From assembly GCF_002754315.1 (NCBI RefSeq), contig NZ_PEFE01000001.1:1612001-1676000 (forward strand): a DNA stretch of 64,000 nt, given 5' to 3'. This stretch comes from Flavobacterium sp. 11 (GTDB lineage Bacteria; Bacteroidota; Bacteroidia; Flavobacteriales; Flavobacteriaceae). A program made the position numbers and the translations under genes. Position 1 is the first letter of the stretch; each line of letters opens with the position of its first letter. Below the pieces are notes generated by a model that did no database searches, had not been told where the DNA came from, and saw only the letters and a program-made list of their open reading frames with translations. Positions 33,995-43,197 of the stretch are shown in pieces.

Positions 33995-34876
33995 ATGTCA
34001 CATAAAGCAGGTTTTGTAAACATCATCGGGAATCCAAATGTTGGTAAATCAACACTTATGAATGCCTTTGTTGGAGAAAGATTGTCAATAATCACATCAA
34101 AAGCACAAACAACACGTCATAGAATTCTAGGAATTGTAAATGGAGAAGATTTTCAAATGATCTTATCAGATACACCTGGAATCATCAAACCGGCCTATGA
34201 AATGCAGGAATCAATGATGAATTTTGTGAAGTCAGCTTTTGAAGATGCTGATGTGCTGATTTATATGGTGGAAATTGGAGAACAAGAGTTGAAAGACGAA
34301 GCGTTTTTTAATAAAATTATCCATGCCAAAATTCCTGTTCTATTATTATTGAATAAAATCGATAATTCAAATCAGGCGCAACTGGAAGAACAAGTGGCTT
34401 TCTGGACTGCCAAAGTTCCTAATGCGGAAATTTTTCCAATATCGGCTTTACAGAATTTTAATGTACCGGAAGTTTTTGGAAGAATCATTGAATTGTTGCC
34501 GGAATCACCTGCTTATTATCCAAAAGATCAATTGACAGATAAACCGGAGCGTTTCTTTGTAAATGAAACCATCCGTGAGAAAATCTTGTTGAATTACAGC
34601 AAAGAAATCCCATACGCAGTAGAAATTGTTACCGAAGAGTTTTTTGAGGATGAAAACATCATTAGAATCCGTTCTTTGATTATGGTGGAACGCGATACCC
34701 AAAAAGGAATCATTATAGGGCATAAAGGTGCCGCTTTGAAAAAAGTAGGAATGGAAGCCCGTGTCGATTTAGAGAAATTCTTTGGCAAACAAATCCATAT
34801 TGAGTTGTACGTAAAAGTGAATAAAAACTGGAGAAGCAACGCAAATATGTTAAAACGATTCGGATACAATCAATAA
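33995..34876 (+). CDS. era: ribosome-associated GTPase Era
   Basis: A GTPase that binds 16S rRNA 3' end and helps assemble the 30S subunit. G1 GNPNVGKS (12-19), switch region with SKAQTTRHRI, G3 DTPG (about 59-62), G4 NKID (about 122-125) and G5 SALQ. A C-terminal KH domain (about 205-293) with IIIGHKGAALKKVGMEAR. 293 residues, standard. It is followed by repeat copy B, then the paralogous GTPase der; each has its own -7 box, so they are probably separate transcripts. Confidence 0.97.
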   Translation: MSHKAGFVNIIGNPNVGKSTLMNAFVGERLSIITSKAQTTRHRILGIVNGEDFQMILSDTPGIIKPAYEMQESMMNFVKSAFEDADVLIYMVEIGEQELKDEAFFNKIIHAKIPVLLLLNKIDNSNQAQLEEQVAFWTAKVPNAEIFPISALQNFNVPEVFGRIIELLPESPAYYPKDQLTDKPERFFVNETIREKILLNYSKEIPYAVEIVTEEFFEDENIIRIRSLIMVERDTQKGIIIGHKGAALKKVGMEARVDLEKFFGKQIHIELYVKVNKNWRSNANMLKRFGYNQ

Positions 34877-34884
34877 TATAATTT

Positions 34885-34990
34885 GGGCGTGACCACAAGG
34901 GTCAGGCTATACGTTACAATCTTTGTTGCAAAAAGAATTGCAACAAAGGATTTTTACTGCTATCCTTCACGCAAAAAACGGATAGCTTAG
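34885..34990. repeat. dispersed hairpin repeat, copy B
   Basis: Between era and der. Edge blocks GTCAGGCTATACGTTACAAT and ATTTTTACTGCTATCC match other copies. The core is a perfect stem, TCTTTGTTGCAA with TTGCAACAAAGGA, around AAAGA. A second hairpin GCTATCC/GGATAGC closes the 3' end. Confidence 0.7.
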
Positions 34991-35007
34991 ATTACAAAAT
35001 AATAGAG

Positions 35008-35015
35008 TACCTTTG
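35008..35015 (+). promoter_or_regulatory. -7 promoter box of der
   Basis: TACCTTTG, 21 bases before the der ATG, same sequence and spacing as before era. Confidence 0.5.
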
Positions 35016-35036
35016 CAAAATATTTGAATTTATATT

Positions 35037-36347
35037 ATGAATAACATTGTTGCGATAGTAGGAAGACCTAATGTAGGGAAATCAACCCTTTTTAATAGGC
35101 TGATACAAAGAAGAGAAGCTATTGTAGATTCAGTATCTGGGGTGACCCGAGATAGAAACTATGGTAAAAGCGAGTGGAACGGAAAAGAGTTTTCTGTAAT
35201 TGATACAGGTGGTTACGTACGTGGGTCGGATGACGTTTTTGAAGGCGAAATTCGTAAACAAGTAGAACTTGCTATTGATGAAGCGGATGTTATCATTTTT
35301 GTAGTTGATGTTGAGGAAGGCATTACTCCAATGGATGATGCTGTTGCGAGATTGTTGCGTAAAGTAACGAAACCGGTTTTACTTGCTGTAAATAAGGTGG
35401 ATAATGCGATGCGTGAGAAAGATGCGGTAGAGTTTTACAACCTTGGTTTAGGAGAATATTACACGTTTGCCAGTATTTCAGGAAGTGGAACAGGAGATTT
35501 ATTGGATGCATTGATTGATGCTTTTCCAGTAAAACCAGAACCAACCCAAGAAGAAGTTGCATTGCCTCGTTTTGCAGTTGTAGGTCGTCCTAACGCTGGA
35601 AAATCAAGTTTTATCAATGCCTTAATTGGTAAAGACCGATATATTGTTACTGATATTGCGGGAACAACCCGTGATTCTATCGATACAAAATTTGACCGTT
35701 TTGGTTTCGAATTCAACTTAGTGGATACTGCGGGAATCCGTCGTAAAGCAAAAGTAAAGGAAGATTTAGAGTTTTACTCGGTAATGCGTTCGGTTCGTGC
35801 GATTGAGCATGCTGACATTTGTATTTTGATTATTGACGCCACTCGTGGTTTTGAAGGTCAGGATCAAAGTATTTTTTGGTTAGCGGAGAAAAACCGTAAA
35901 GGTGTTGTCATCTTAGTGAACAAATGGGATTTAGTCGAGAAAGAAACGATGTCGACTCGTGATTATGAAGCTAAAATCAGAGAAGAATTAATGCCATTTA
36001 CGGATGTGCCTATTCTTTTTGTTTCGGCTTTGACAAAACAACGTTTGTTGAAAGCATTGGAAGCGACCGTGAAAGTTTTCGAAAACAGACAGCAACGTAT
36101 TGCTACTTCAAAATTCAACGAATTTATGTTGAAAGTGATTGAAGCATACCCACCACCAGCGACAAAAGGGAAATATGTAAAAATTAAATATTGCATGCAG
36201 TTGCCAACACCAACACCACAATTTGTGTTTTTTGCCAATATGCCACAATATGTAAAAGAACCTTACAAACGTTATCTGGAAAATAAAATTAGAGAAAACT
36301 GGGACTTTTCGGGGGTGCCAATCGATATTTATATCAGAGAGAAATAG
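35037..36347 (+). CDS. der: ribosome biogenesis GTPase Der
   Basis: A double-GTPase needed for 50S assembly. First G domain: GRPNVGKS (9-16), [17 protein letters not shown] and NKVD. Second G domain: [16 protein letters not shown] (about 183-198), [18 protein letters not shown] and NKWD. A C-terminal KH-like domain (about 350-436) has [18 protein letters not shown]. 436 residues, standard. A terminator follows within 25 bases. Confidence 0.97.
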   Translation: MNNIVAIVGRPNVGKSTLFNRLIQRREAIVDSVSGVTRDRNYGKSEWNGKEFSVIDTGGYVRGSDDVFEGEIRKQVELAIDEADVIIFVVDVEEGITPMDDAVARLLRKVTKPVLLAVNKVDNAMREKDAVEFYNLGLGEYYTFASISGSGTGDLLDALIDAFPVKPEPTQEEVALPRFAVVGRPNAGKSSFINALIGKDRYIVTDIAGTTRDSIDTKFDRFGFEFNLVDTAGIRRKAKVKEDLEFYSVMRSVRAIEHADICILIIDATRGFEGQDQSIFWLAEKNRKGVVILVNKWDLVEKETMSTRDYEAKIREELMPFTDVPILFVSALTKQRLLKALEATVKVFENRQQRIATSKFNEFMLKVIEAYPPPATKGKYVKIKYCMQLPTPTPQFVFFANMPQYVKEPYKRYLENKIRENWDFSGVPIDIYIREK

Positions 36348-36370
36348 TTTTTATTTCTAAATTAAAATAG

Positions 36371-36412
36371 AAAGTTTATTGAGTTTGTAAAAGCTCGATA
36401 AACTTTTTTTAT
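36371..36412 (+). terminator. terminator of der
   Basis: AAAGTTTATTGAG-TTTGTAAAAG-CTCGATAAACTTT then a T run. Stem 13 bp with one mismatch, just before the SDR gene. Confidence 0.75.
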
Positions 36413-36426
36413 TTTTATGAAAAAAT

Positions 36427-37218
36427 ATGAATGCAATAAATGGCAAAGTAGTTTGGATTACAGGCGCTTCAAGCGGAATAGGAGAGGCTTTAGCGTATGA
36501 ATTAGCTGGTAAAAATTGCAAATTAATTCTTTCGGCTAGAAATAGTGATGCTTTAGAAACGGTAAAATCTAAATGTTCAAACACAGAAGTCGCCATTTTA
36601 CCTTTTGATTTGGTTGATTTTGACAACGCCAAAAATCATGCAGAAAAAGCCATTGCCGTCTTTGGAAAAGTGGATGTGCTTATCAATAATGGCGGTGTTA
36701 GCCAGCGCTCGCTGATTGTAGAAACCGATTTTGAAGTAGATAAAAAACTAATCGAAACAGATTATCTCGGGACGATTGCCTTAACAAAAGCATTATTACC
36801 TCATTTTATCAAGAATAAGAAAGGCCATTTTGTAACCATTACCAGTTTGATGGGGAAATTTGGTTCGCCATATCGTTCCGGATATTGTGGTGCAAAACAT
36901 GCTTTACATGGTTTTTTTGATGTTTTGAGAATGGAACATCAAAAAGATAATATCAGTGTGACACTAGTCTGCCCTGGATTTATTCAAACTAATGTAGCTA
37001 AAAATGCCTTGACTGCAGACGGATCAAAACAAAATATAGATGATGAAGCAACTCAAAACGGAATGCCAACAAGTGTTTTTGCCAAAAAATTTGTGAAAGC
37101 AGTTGAGTCAGATAAATTTGAAGTTTATATTGGTGGCAAAGAAACGCTGGGGGTTAATATGAAACGATTTTTCCCAAAGTGGTTGCATTATTTTGTTTTA
37201 AAAAGCAAAGTAAGATAA
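36427..37218 (+). CDS. short-chain dehydrogenase/reductase
   Basis: A 263-residue classical SDR using NAD(P)H. Cofactor motif TGASSGIG (12-19), NNGG (87-90), catalytic Ser140 (TITSLMG), Tyr153 and Lys157 (SGYCGAKHA). The Arg38 (SARNS) after the second strand suggests NADP(H) preference. The C-terminal part (FFPKWLHYFVLKSKV) is hydrophobic and basic and may touch the membrane, as in DHRS7-like members. The substrate is unknown. It follows the der terminator; a bidirectional hairpin lies after it. Confidence 0.87.
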   Translation: MNAINGKVVWITGASSGIGEALAYELAGKNCKLILSARNSDALETVKSKCSNTEVAILPFDLVDFDNAKNHAEKAIAVFGKVDVLINNGGVSQRSLIVETDFEVDKKLIETDYLGTIALTKALLPHFIKNKKGHFVTITSLMGKFGSPYRSGYCGAKHALHGFFDVLRMEHQKDNISVTLVCPGFIQTNVAKNALTADGSKQNIDDEATQNGMPTSVFAKKFVKAVESDKFEVYIGGKETLGVNMKRFFPKWLHYFVLKSKVR

Positions 37219-37265
37219 ATTTTAATATTGTCTAATGAAAATTTAAATCAGAAATTGATAAGAAT

Positions 37266-37292
37266 AAAAAATCCCTAGCAATCGGGATTTTT
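37266..37292. terminator. bidirectional terminator
   Basis: AAAAATCCC-TAGCAATC-GGGATTTTT between the converging SDR gene and the 78-residue membrane-protein gene. Confidence 0.65.
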
Positions 37293-37317
37293 GTTATTTA
37301 ATAAAATTATAATATTC

Positions 37318-37554
37318 CTAATTTTCATCTTCTTCCAAAGTTTCCATTGGATGATCACCGTACCAATCTTTAAATGTTTTTGTGGTTTTATAATCATCAT
37401 GTAGTACGGTATAAACCATAAACAAGATTAATGGTATGCCAACACAATATAAGGTCATTATTACCGGCAAAGCTACGTTAGTTTGACATAAACCGGCAAA
37501 TACAAAAACATAAATGGTAGTAAACCAAACGAGTTTAATTGCAAAATTTTTCAT
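37318..37554 (-). CDS. small two-helix membrane protein, unknown
   Basis: A 78-residue hypothetical protein with two membrane helices (about 5-27 and 31-52, containing LVWFTTIYVFVFAGLC and LPVIMTLYCVGIPLILFMVY) and a charged C-terminal tail (YKTTKTFKDWYGDHPMETL, then EEDEN). I do not recognise the family. A good start and a codon pattern like the neighbours support it being real. It is single, between a converging SDR and a same-strand outer-membrane protein gene 126 bases upstream. Confidence 0.55.
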   Translation of the reverse strand: MKNFAIKLVWFTTIYVFVFAGLCQTNVALPVIMTLYCVGIPLILFMVYTVLHDDYKTTKTFKDWYGDHPMETLEEDEN

Positions 37555-37680
37555 GGCTATATCTTTTTATTAAAGTTACGCCGAAAATTCAAAATATTTA
37601 GTTAATCTATTGATAATCAATGTTTAAAATTAAAATAAATCATTAATTATACATGGTAGCGAAAGGTCATAAATACTATT

Positions 37681-38421
37681 CTAAACCTTTTTTTTGAGTT
37701 TTATTTTATGAAAAATACTGAATCGGATAATATCTCTATTGAAATAATTAATTCCATTGGTTCGGCGTTGAAAACTGTTTAGATAACCCAACTCTAATGC
37801 AATGTTTTTGTTTATGCCATATTGTAGCGCAGCATAAATCCTATTTTGATCAAAAGTGTTTTTAATAATAGTTTTTCCCGCATTGAACATTATTTCATCT
37901 GAAAGAATAGTTTTTAAAAATTGATTCTCTTTTTTCCAAAAAATGTAATCGGCTTGAAGTCTGTATCTGAATCTCCATGTAAATGTAGAGCCGGGTAACA
38001 ATGATTCTTTATTGGCATTATGAATGAATCGTTCTTCTGCTTGAAATCGTTGCAGCAATGTTACTTTATTAACGTTTAGCTTCCAAGTAAGATCTTGTTG
38101 TCCTCTGTATTCCGGTATTTTAAAATCATAGGAAACTTCAGGTTCTTGTGTAGCAACAGAGAAATGGGCAAAGCCAATTCCTGCTTCTAAATGTTCGTTG
38201 ATTTTATAGCGGCCTTGAATTCGTATGACATATAAATTCTCTTTTACTGGTTTTAAAAAGACTCTATTGTCAAACTCGGTATGCAAAGACCATTTTTCAT
38301 TTAATACCAATTGATTGTTGTATCGTGTCCAAAGAATGCTTTGATGATCTATATCCTTCTCCGTTTGCGCTTGACAGAGAACTGTTACAAATAAAAAGAA
38401 AATGATTCTAATGGTTTTCAC
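37681..38421 (-). CDS. DUF2490 outer-membrane beta-barrel protein
   Basis: A 246-residue exported protein of the DUF2490 family. Signal peptide 1-18 (ending LCQAQ), then alternating hydrophobic/polar strands typical of a small barrel: WTRYNNQLVLNEKWSLHTEF (about 32-51), LLQRFQAEERF, TWRFRYRLQADYIF and NIALELGYLNSFQRR. The family's function is unknown. It is downstream of the chromate transporter on the same strand, with 123 bases between. Confidence 0.72.
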   Translation of the reverse strand: MKTIRIIFFLFVTVLCQAQTEKDIDHQSILWTRYNNQLVLNEKWSLHTEFDNRVFLKPVKENLYVIRIQGRYKINEHLEAGIGFAHFSVATQEPEVSYDFKIPEYRGQQDLTWKLNVNKVTLLQRFQAEERFIHNANKESLLPGSTFTWRFRYRLQADYIFWKKENQFLKTILSDEIMFNAGKTIIKNTFDQNRIYAALQYGINKNIALELGYLNSFQRRTNGINYFNRDIIRFSIFHKIKLKKKV

Positions 38422-38544
38422 GGAGTTTTATTTCAATTTTGGCAAATTTACAAAAACTCTATTAATTCTATGGGTTGTGTTTTTTTTTAAAAGGACTTCA
38501 ATTAAATATTTTAATTTGTCAAAATTTACATCGTTTATTTAGAA

Positions 38545-39729
38545 CTATGTGTCTATTAGTTTCAGTAAAACACCTAAGAGTGCAGCAATACCAATAATAT
38601 GTGGTTCTTGTATTTTTTTAGTGTAAATGAGAGTTAATATTGCTCCTATAGCAATCAGTATTGTGGGAAAATCTATAATTGAACGAGAGGCAATGACAAT
38701 TACCGCTCCTACTAAAGCTCCTATCACCGCAGCGGTAATTCCATCTACAAAGGCTCTGATGCTTTGGTTTTTGGCAATTTTTTTGAAATAAGGAGCAGGA
38801 ATCACAGTAAAAAGATAACAAGGCAGGAAAGTCGCTAACGCAGCAACAACAGCTCCTTTATAGCCGGCAACCAAAAAGCCAATAAAACCAACTGTAATGA
38901 CAACTGGTCCAGGAGTGATCATAGCTACGGCTACCGCATCAACAAATTGATTCTCCGTTAACCATCCATATTCATTGACAACTCCACTATGTAAAAATGG
39001 AACAATTGCCAGCCCGCTTCCAAAAACAAATGCTCCGGCTTTTGTAAAGAACCAGGCCAAATCACCTAATTTTCCAAGTTCTATAGTAGAGAATCCAGCA
39101 GAACCTATTAAAAAATAAGAAGTTGTTTTAGGTCGTTTGATCCATTCCGGCGGAGCTTTGACAACCATGTATAAAAAACCTAAAGCGATGAATAAGAGCA
39201 CCTCTTCTTTTTGAGTTACAGCCGTTAGTATAGCAGAACTGATATAAAAAAACCAAAGTAACCAGTTTTTTTTAATCCCTGAAATTTCAAATTTACTAAT
39301 CGATTTGATGGTAAGTTTGTAGGAACTCATTACGATGATTCCAATTACGGCAGCACTTACTCCGTAAAATATGGCTTGCATCCAAGGTAGACTTCCATAG
39401 GCTTGATAAGCTATTCCTATCAATATAACCATGATGAAGGAGGGAAGAACAAATGCAAATCCTGAAACAGTTGCGCCCAAAATGCCATAGTGAACATATC
39501 CAATATAAATGCCTAATTGAGCAGCCAAGGGACCGGGAGCTAATTGAGAAAGAGCCAGTCCTTCTTTAAAATCAGATTCGCTAATCCATTTTCGGGTTTC
39601 AACTAAATCATTTTGCATATAACTGACCAAAGCGACTGGACCTCCAAAACCAGTTGTCCCCAGTTTAAGAAAATATTTTATTAAATCCAGTAAAGTATAA
39701 TTTGGAGTTGTTATTTCTGGCTGAGACAT
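38545..39729 (-). CDS. chrA: ChrA-type chromate/anion transporter
   Basis: An inner-membrane CHR-superfamily transporter with two homologous halves. Half one has LGTTGFGGPVALVSYMQNDL (about 18-37) and LAPGPLAAQLGIYIG; half two has AGAFVFGSGLAIVPFLHSGV and MITPGPVVITVGFIGF. About 10-11 hydrophobic helices. 394 residues, the usual long two-domain form. The family exports chromate or exchanges sulfate-like anions; the actual substrate here is not shown. The same-strand TonB receptor upstream has its own terminator between. Confidence 0.85.
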   Translation of the reverse strand: MSQPEITTPNYTLLDLIKYFLKLGTTGFGGPVALVSYMQNDLVETRKWISESDFKEGLALSQLAPGPLAAQLGIYIGYVHYGILGATVSGFAFVLPSFIMVILIGIAYQAYGSLPWMQAIFYGVSAAVIGIIVMSSYKLTIKSISKFEISGIKKNWLLWFFYISSAILTAVTQKEEVLLFIALGFLYMVVKAPPEWIKRPKTTSYFLIGSAGFSTIELGKLGDLAWFFTKAGAFVFGSGLAIVPFLHSGVVNEYGWLTENQFVDAVAVAMITPGPVVITVGFIGFLVAGYKGAVVAALATFLPCYLFTVIPAPYFKKIAKNQSIRAFVDGITAAVIGALVGAVIVIASRSIIDFPTILIAIGAILTLIYTKKIQEPHIIGIAALLGVLLKLIDT

Positions 39730-39856
39730 ATATTTTAATTAAATGGTTCAGGATGTTAAATGCGATTCTAAATTGGAATTATAGAGTCATGGAAGTTGGT
39801 CTCTAATTTCCAAATCGGAAGTTAGTTTTAAATCTATTTAAACTTTAGTTTGAATT

Positions 39857-39898
39857 AAAAACACCGCAGTCGTTATAAAACGAATTGCGGTATTTTTG
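39857..39898 (-). terminator. terminator of the iron-type TonB receptor
   Basis: Minus strand ACCGCAATTCGT-TTTA-TAACGACTGCGGT then GTTTTTAA; the stem has one bulge. Confidence 0.65.
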
Positions 39899-39925
39899 TA
39901 TTTATAATTTAAAAGTTTGGAACTA

Positions 39926-42469
39926 TTATAATGAATATTTCAATGTAACTCCATACGTTCTTTGATCGCCTAATACACCTGCATATTGTCCTGAATTTCC
40001 ACCGGCAGGCAATAGTTGTTCGTAATAATCTTTATTTAAAAGGTTACGTCCCCAGAATTGTACAGACAAACCATCTGTTGCACGGAAACCTAAACGAGCA
40101 TTAAATAGGGCATAACCCTGAACTACTAAATATTTTGAAGCAGAAGGACTTGAAGAGAATTCAGAACGTGCATAAGAATCGATTCCAAGGAATATTTTTC
40201 CTGCATTTCCAAAGAATTTTGCTTTATCTGAAAGCTCTCCTCCTAAAGATCCTGCCCATTTCGAAGCACCCGGTAAAGCAGTTCCGGAAACATCTTTAAA
40301 AGATACTGCCGCTCCAGTTTCTTCTAACGGAAGGGGTGCATTTGTAAATTTAACATATTTACCGTCTGTATATGTTGCTGCTCCATTGATGGTTAAATGT
40401 TTGCTGATTACAAAACTCGCATCCAGTTCTACCCCTTTTACCTGTACTTTATCTGCATTGGCAAGATAGCCACGGTTTACACCTAATTCTGCTGCCTGTA
40501 CATTTGTTTGAAAATCTTTGATATCGGTATTAAAGAAGGTTAAATTGAATATTGAGTTTTTAAACGGTGATGTTTTTACTCCAATTTCATAATGATTTAC
40601 TTCTTCTGGTTTAATTACGGCAAGTTCAAGAATTGGCTGTCCGGCAAGAGTAGGTAATCCAGCTACGTTTACTCCAACAGGTTTGTAGCTTTTCGCAAAA
40701 GTTGCATACGCATTAATCTTGTCAGTAGCTTTAAAAGAAACGGTTATGTTTCCAGAAAAGTCAGTGTTGTCAGTGTTAGATGAAAATGATTGATCTGTAT
40801 AAACTAATTTTTTCAAAGCAATTAACGCTGGATCACTCGTTTGAAGCCCTCCGTATGTTGTACGATTATAATCAGCATCTTTTTTGTCAAAATTATGGCG
40901 CAAACCTGGTAAAACGTGTAGACGTTCTGTTATAGCCCAGTCCAATTGACCAAATACTGCTGCACTGGAAGCTCTAATGCGGGCATCGGTTTTGATACCG
41001 TAACCTTCAAATAGATTTGGTGTTTTCCATAAATTACTGGTGGTGCTTTGTGCAAATCTCCATTGAGCATTACCGGATTCTTCTGTACCATCTGTTTGTG
41101 ATGTCTGGTCAATAAAAAAGACACCTACAACACCACTTAATTTAGAGGTAAGCTGACCTGCATAACGTACTTCTTGTGTTATTTGTGTTTGTCTGGTTGG
41201 GTTTTGCGATTTTGCTAACACTTGTAATCCTGTAAAATCCCTATCGTTTGATGGATCCCAATTCCAAAAACGCCAAGCGGTAGTTGCCGTAAGTGTTCCG
41301 TTTCCAATTTTTGTATCAACATTAAGAGATATACCTCCCATATCTTGTCCGGAACGCCATGGCGTATCGTGGTCAATTTTACGATCAAACGCATTAAAAC
41401 TCGGAAGTTGGTAATTCAAATCAGCAATAATAGCATCAAATTGACGATAAGGCGCTCTTTGTGTAGGCGCTACACCAGCAACTACCTGAGCATATCCATC
41501 TGGACGTTGCGTAGTAATATCTGCAGCTAATATAATATTGGTTCTCTCAGAAGGTGTATAAAGTAATTGTCCTCTTATTCCTTGATTATTGAGGGAATTT
41601 GTAGGTCTTCCTGTTGCGACATTATCAATTAGACCATCACGTTGCGTACCGGAAAAAGAGATACGACCTGCAATTTTTTTACCTAATGCTCCTGTAACAG
41701 ATGCTTTGGCTTGTAGGAATGCATAATTTCCATAGCTCACTTCAAAGTCAGCACCTGAAGTAAAACTCGGTTTACGAGTAGTAATGTTAAAGGCTCCTGA
41801 AGTTGTGTTTTTACCAAATAATGATCCTTGCGGACCACGCAATACCTCAATTTGTTCGATATCGATAAAATCTAGAGTGGTTGCCGCTGGACGGGCATAA
41901 TAAACACCATCAACATAGAAACCAACACCAGGATCAATTCCATCATTTGTAAGTCCAAAAGGAGAGCCTAGACTTCGAATATTAATACCTGTATTTCTTG
42001 GGTTTGAAGAATATAATTGAACTGATGGAACAAGTTCTTTTATGCGATTAACGTTAAAAGCTCCAGTTTGTTCTGCCTGTTTTCCTGTTATTACTGATAT
42101 TGCGATTGGCACATCTTGTACTTTTTCTATTCGGCGTCTTGAGGAAACTACCACCTCTACCAAAGCATTTTCTTCAATAAGCGTTATTTGCAATGAAGGT
42201 ATTGCTAAAGAAGTAATTTCTATTTCTGCAGTTTTGTATCCTACATATTGAACTAAAAGAGTTAAAGGGAGTTTTCCTTTTGTGTCTATTATAAATTTCC
42301 CGCTAGAATCAGAAATTGTGTTAGAAGTTGTTCCTTTTATAACAATATTTGTTGCTTCTAACGGAATGTTTTGGTTTGTTGTAACTACACCTTCAATGTT
42401 TTGTGCAAATGATATTGAGAAAGTTAGAACGGATAATAGAGTAAGTATATTTTTTATAGAATTTTTCAT
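39926..42469 (-). CDS. TonB-dependent receptor, siderophore/iron type
   Basis: An 847-residue outer-membrane importer. Signal peptide 1-22 (ending SFAQ), carboxypeptidase-regulatory-like domain (about 24-100, IEGVVTTNQNIPLEATNIVI), plug (about 115-230, VQDVPIAISVITGKQAEQTG and IEVLRGPQGSLFGKNTTSGA) and a 22-strand barrel ending YGVTLKYSL. The plug is closer to proteobacterial iron/siderophore receptors (RRIEKVQDVPIAISVI) than to SusC. No SusD partner is adjacent, consistent with small-molecule rather than glycan uptake. An Rrf2-family regulator is encoded immediately upstream, and a TAAGTTTG box lies at 42599. The substrate is inferred only. Confidence 0.82.
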   Translation of the reverse strand: MKNSIKNILTLLSVLTFSISFAQNIEGVVTTNQNIPLEATNIVIKGTTSNTISDSSGKFIIDTKGKLPLTLLVQYVGYKTAEIEITSLAIPSLQITLIEENALVEVVVSSRRRIEKVQDVPIAISVITGKQAEQTGAFNVNRIKELVPSVQLYSSNPRNTGINIRSLGSPFGLTNDGIDPGVGFYVDGVYYARPAATTLDFIDIEQIEVLRGPQGSLFGKNTTSGAFNITTRKPSFTSGADFEVSYGNYAFLQAKASVTGALGKKIAGRISFSGTQRDGLIDNVATGRPTNSLNNQGIRGQLLYTPSERTNIILAADITTQRPDGYAQVVAGVAPTQRAPYRQFDAIIADLNYQLPSFNAFDRKIDHDTPWRSGQDMGGISLNVDTKIGNGTLTATTAWRFWNWDPSNDRDFTGLQVLAKSQNPTRQTQITQEVRYAGQLTSKLSGVVGVFFIDQTSQTDGTEESGNAQWRFAQSTTSNLWKTPNLFEGYGIKTDARIRASSAAVFGQLDWAITERLHVLPGLRHNFDKKDADYNRTTYGGLQTSDPALIALKKLVYTDQSFSSNTDNTDFSGNITVSFKATDKINAYATFAKSYKPVGVNVAGLPTLAGQPILELAVIKPEEVNHYEIGVKTSPFKNSIFNLTFFNTDIKDFQTNVQAAELGVNRGYLANADKVQVKGVELDASFVISKHLTINGAATYTDGKYVKFTNAPLPLEETGAAVSFKDVSGTALPGASKWAGSLGGELSDKAKFFGNAGKIFLGIDSYARSEFSSSPSASKYLVVQGYALFNARLGFRATDGLSVQFWGRNLLNKDYYEQLLPAGGNSGQYAGVLGDQRTYGVTLKYSL

Positions 42470-42598
42470 TTATATTAAGTATATGTAATTAGTAGAATTT
42501 AATTTAAATTTTTTTAAACTAACACATACACATCATTTGACAGCTCTTTTTTTCAATTACAATTAGTTGATTTTTTCCGGGTTGCTTATTCAATAAAG

Positions 42599-42606
42599 CA
42601 AACTTA
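42599..42606 (-). promoter_or_regulatory. -7 promoter box of the iron-type receptor
   Basis: Minus strand TAAGTTTG (plus CAAACTTA), giving a leader of about 120 bases before the receptor ATG. The leader has no clear conserved RNA motif that I can see. Confidence 0.45.
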
Positions 42607-42714
42607 CTTTGGTACGTTTTCATACGTTTAAATTTGGATTGTTAATTATGTATTAAATCTGGGGCAAATATATAATTAATTCTATAAAATTAGTAGAGTT
42701 TAAAAAATATTTTT

Positions 42715-43128
42715 TTATTTTTTTACTAATGAAGCAATAGTGATGCCTTCCATTGCCTTTAAAGTTTCTTCTCTAATGGTAATCAATCCGTGTCGTAATA
42801 GGCATTCCGATTCATCGACACAATCAGAACAGCGTTCGTAAAAATTTAATGATGCACAAGGAAGTAAAGCAATTGCACCATCAAAAAGCCTATGAATATC
42901 GGCTAAAGTAATGTCGTTTTTAGATTTTAGGAGATAATAACCGCCAAATTTACCTTGTTTACTTCCTACGAAATGGCCACGTTTTAAATCCAATAAAATC
43001 TGTTCCAAAAACTTTTTTGGAATAGAGGCCGCCTCGGCAATTTCGATAGTTCGAGAAACATGGGTTTCTTCTTGTTGCGCTAAATATAAGAGGGCTTTTA
43101 GCGCGTATTTGGCTTTATGTGAAAGCAT
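42715..43128 (-). CDS. Rrf2-family transcriptional regulator, Cys-rich
   Basis: A 137-residue winged-helix regulator. N-terminal MLSHKAKYALKALLYLAQ and IPKKFLEQILLDLKRGHFV (recognition region about 38-55) are typical Rrf2. A loop at about 88-112 has Cys91, Cys100, Cys103 and Cys109 (LLPCASLNFYERCSDCVDESECLLR), an IscR-like arrangement that could hold an iron-sulphur cluster or sense redox or sulphur state. It is on the same strand as the TonB receptor and upstream of it by 245 bases, so it may control it. Target unproven. Confidence 0.82.
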   Translation of the reverse strand: MLSHKAKYALKALLYLAQQEETHVSRTIEIAEAASIPKKFLEQILLDLKRGHFVGSKQGKFGGYYLLKSKNDITLADIHRLFDGAIALLPCASLNFYERCSDCVDESECLLRHGLITIREETLKAMEGITIASLVKK

Positions 43129-43197
43129 TTTACTGTAATTGATTTATGTTTTTTTGAATTTCAGATGTAATTATTTTTTAAAGATACGGACTCAATA

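Noticed and set aside
37318..37554. Toxin of a toxin-antitoxin pair
   Set aside because: A small two-helix membrane protein alone, with no partner gene or typical motif; left as hypothetical.
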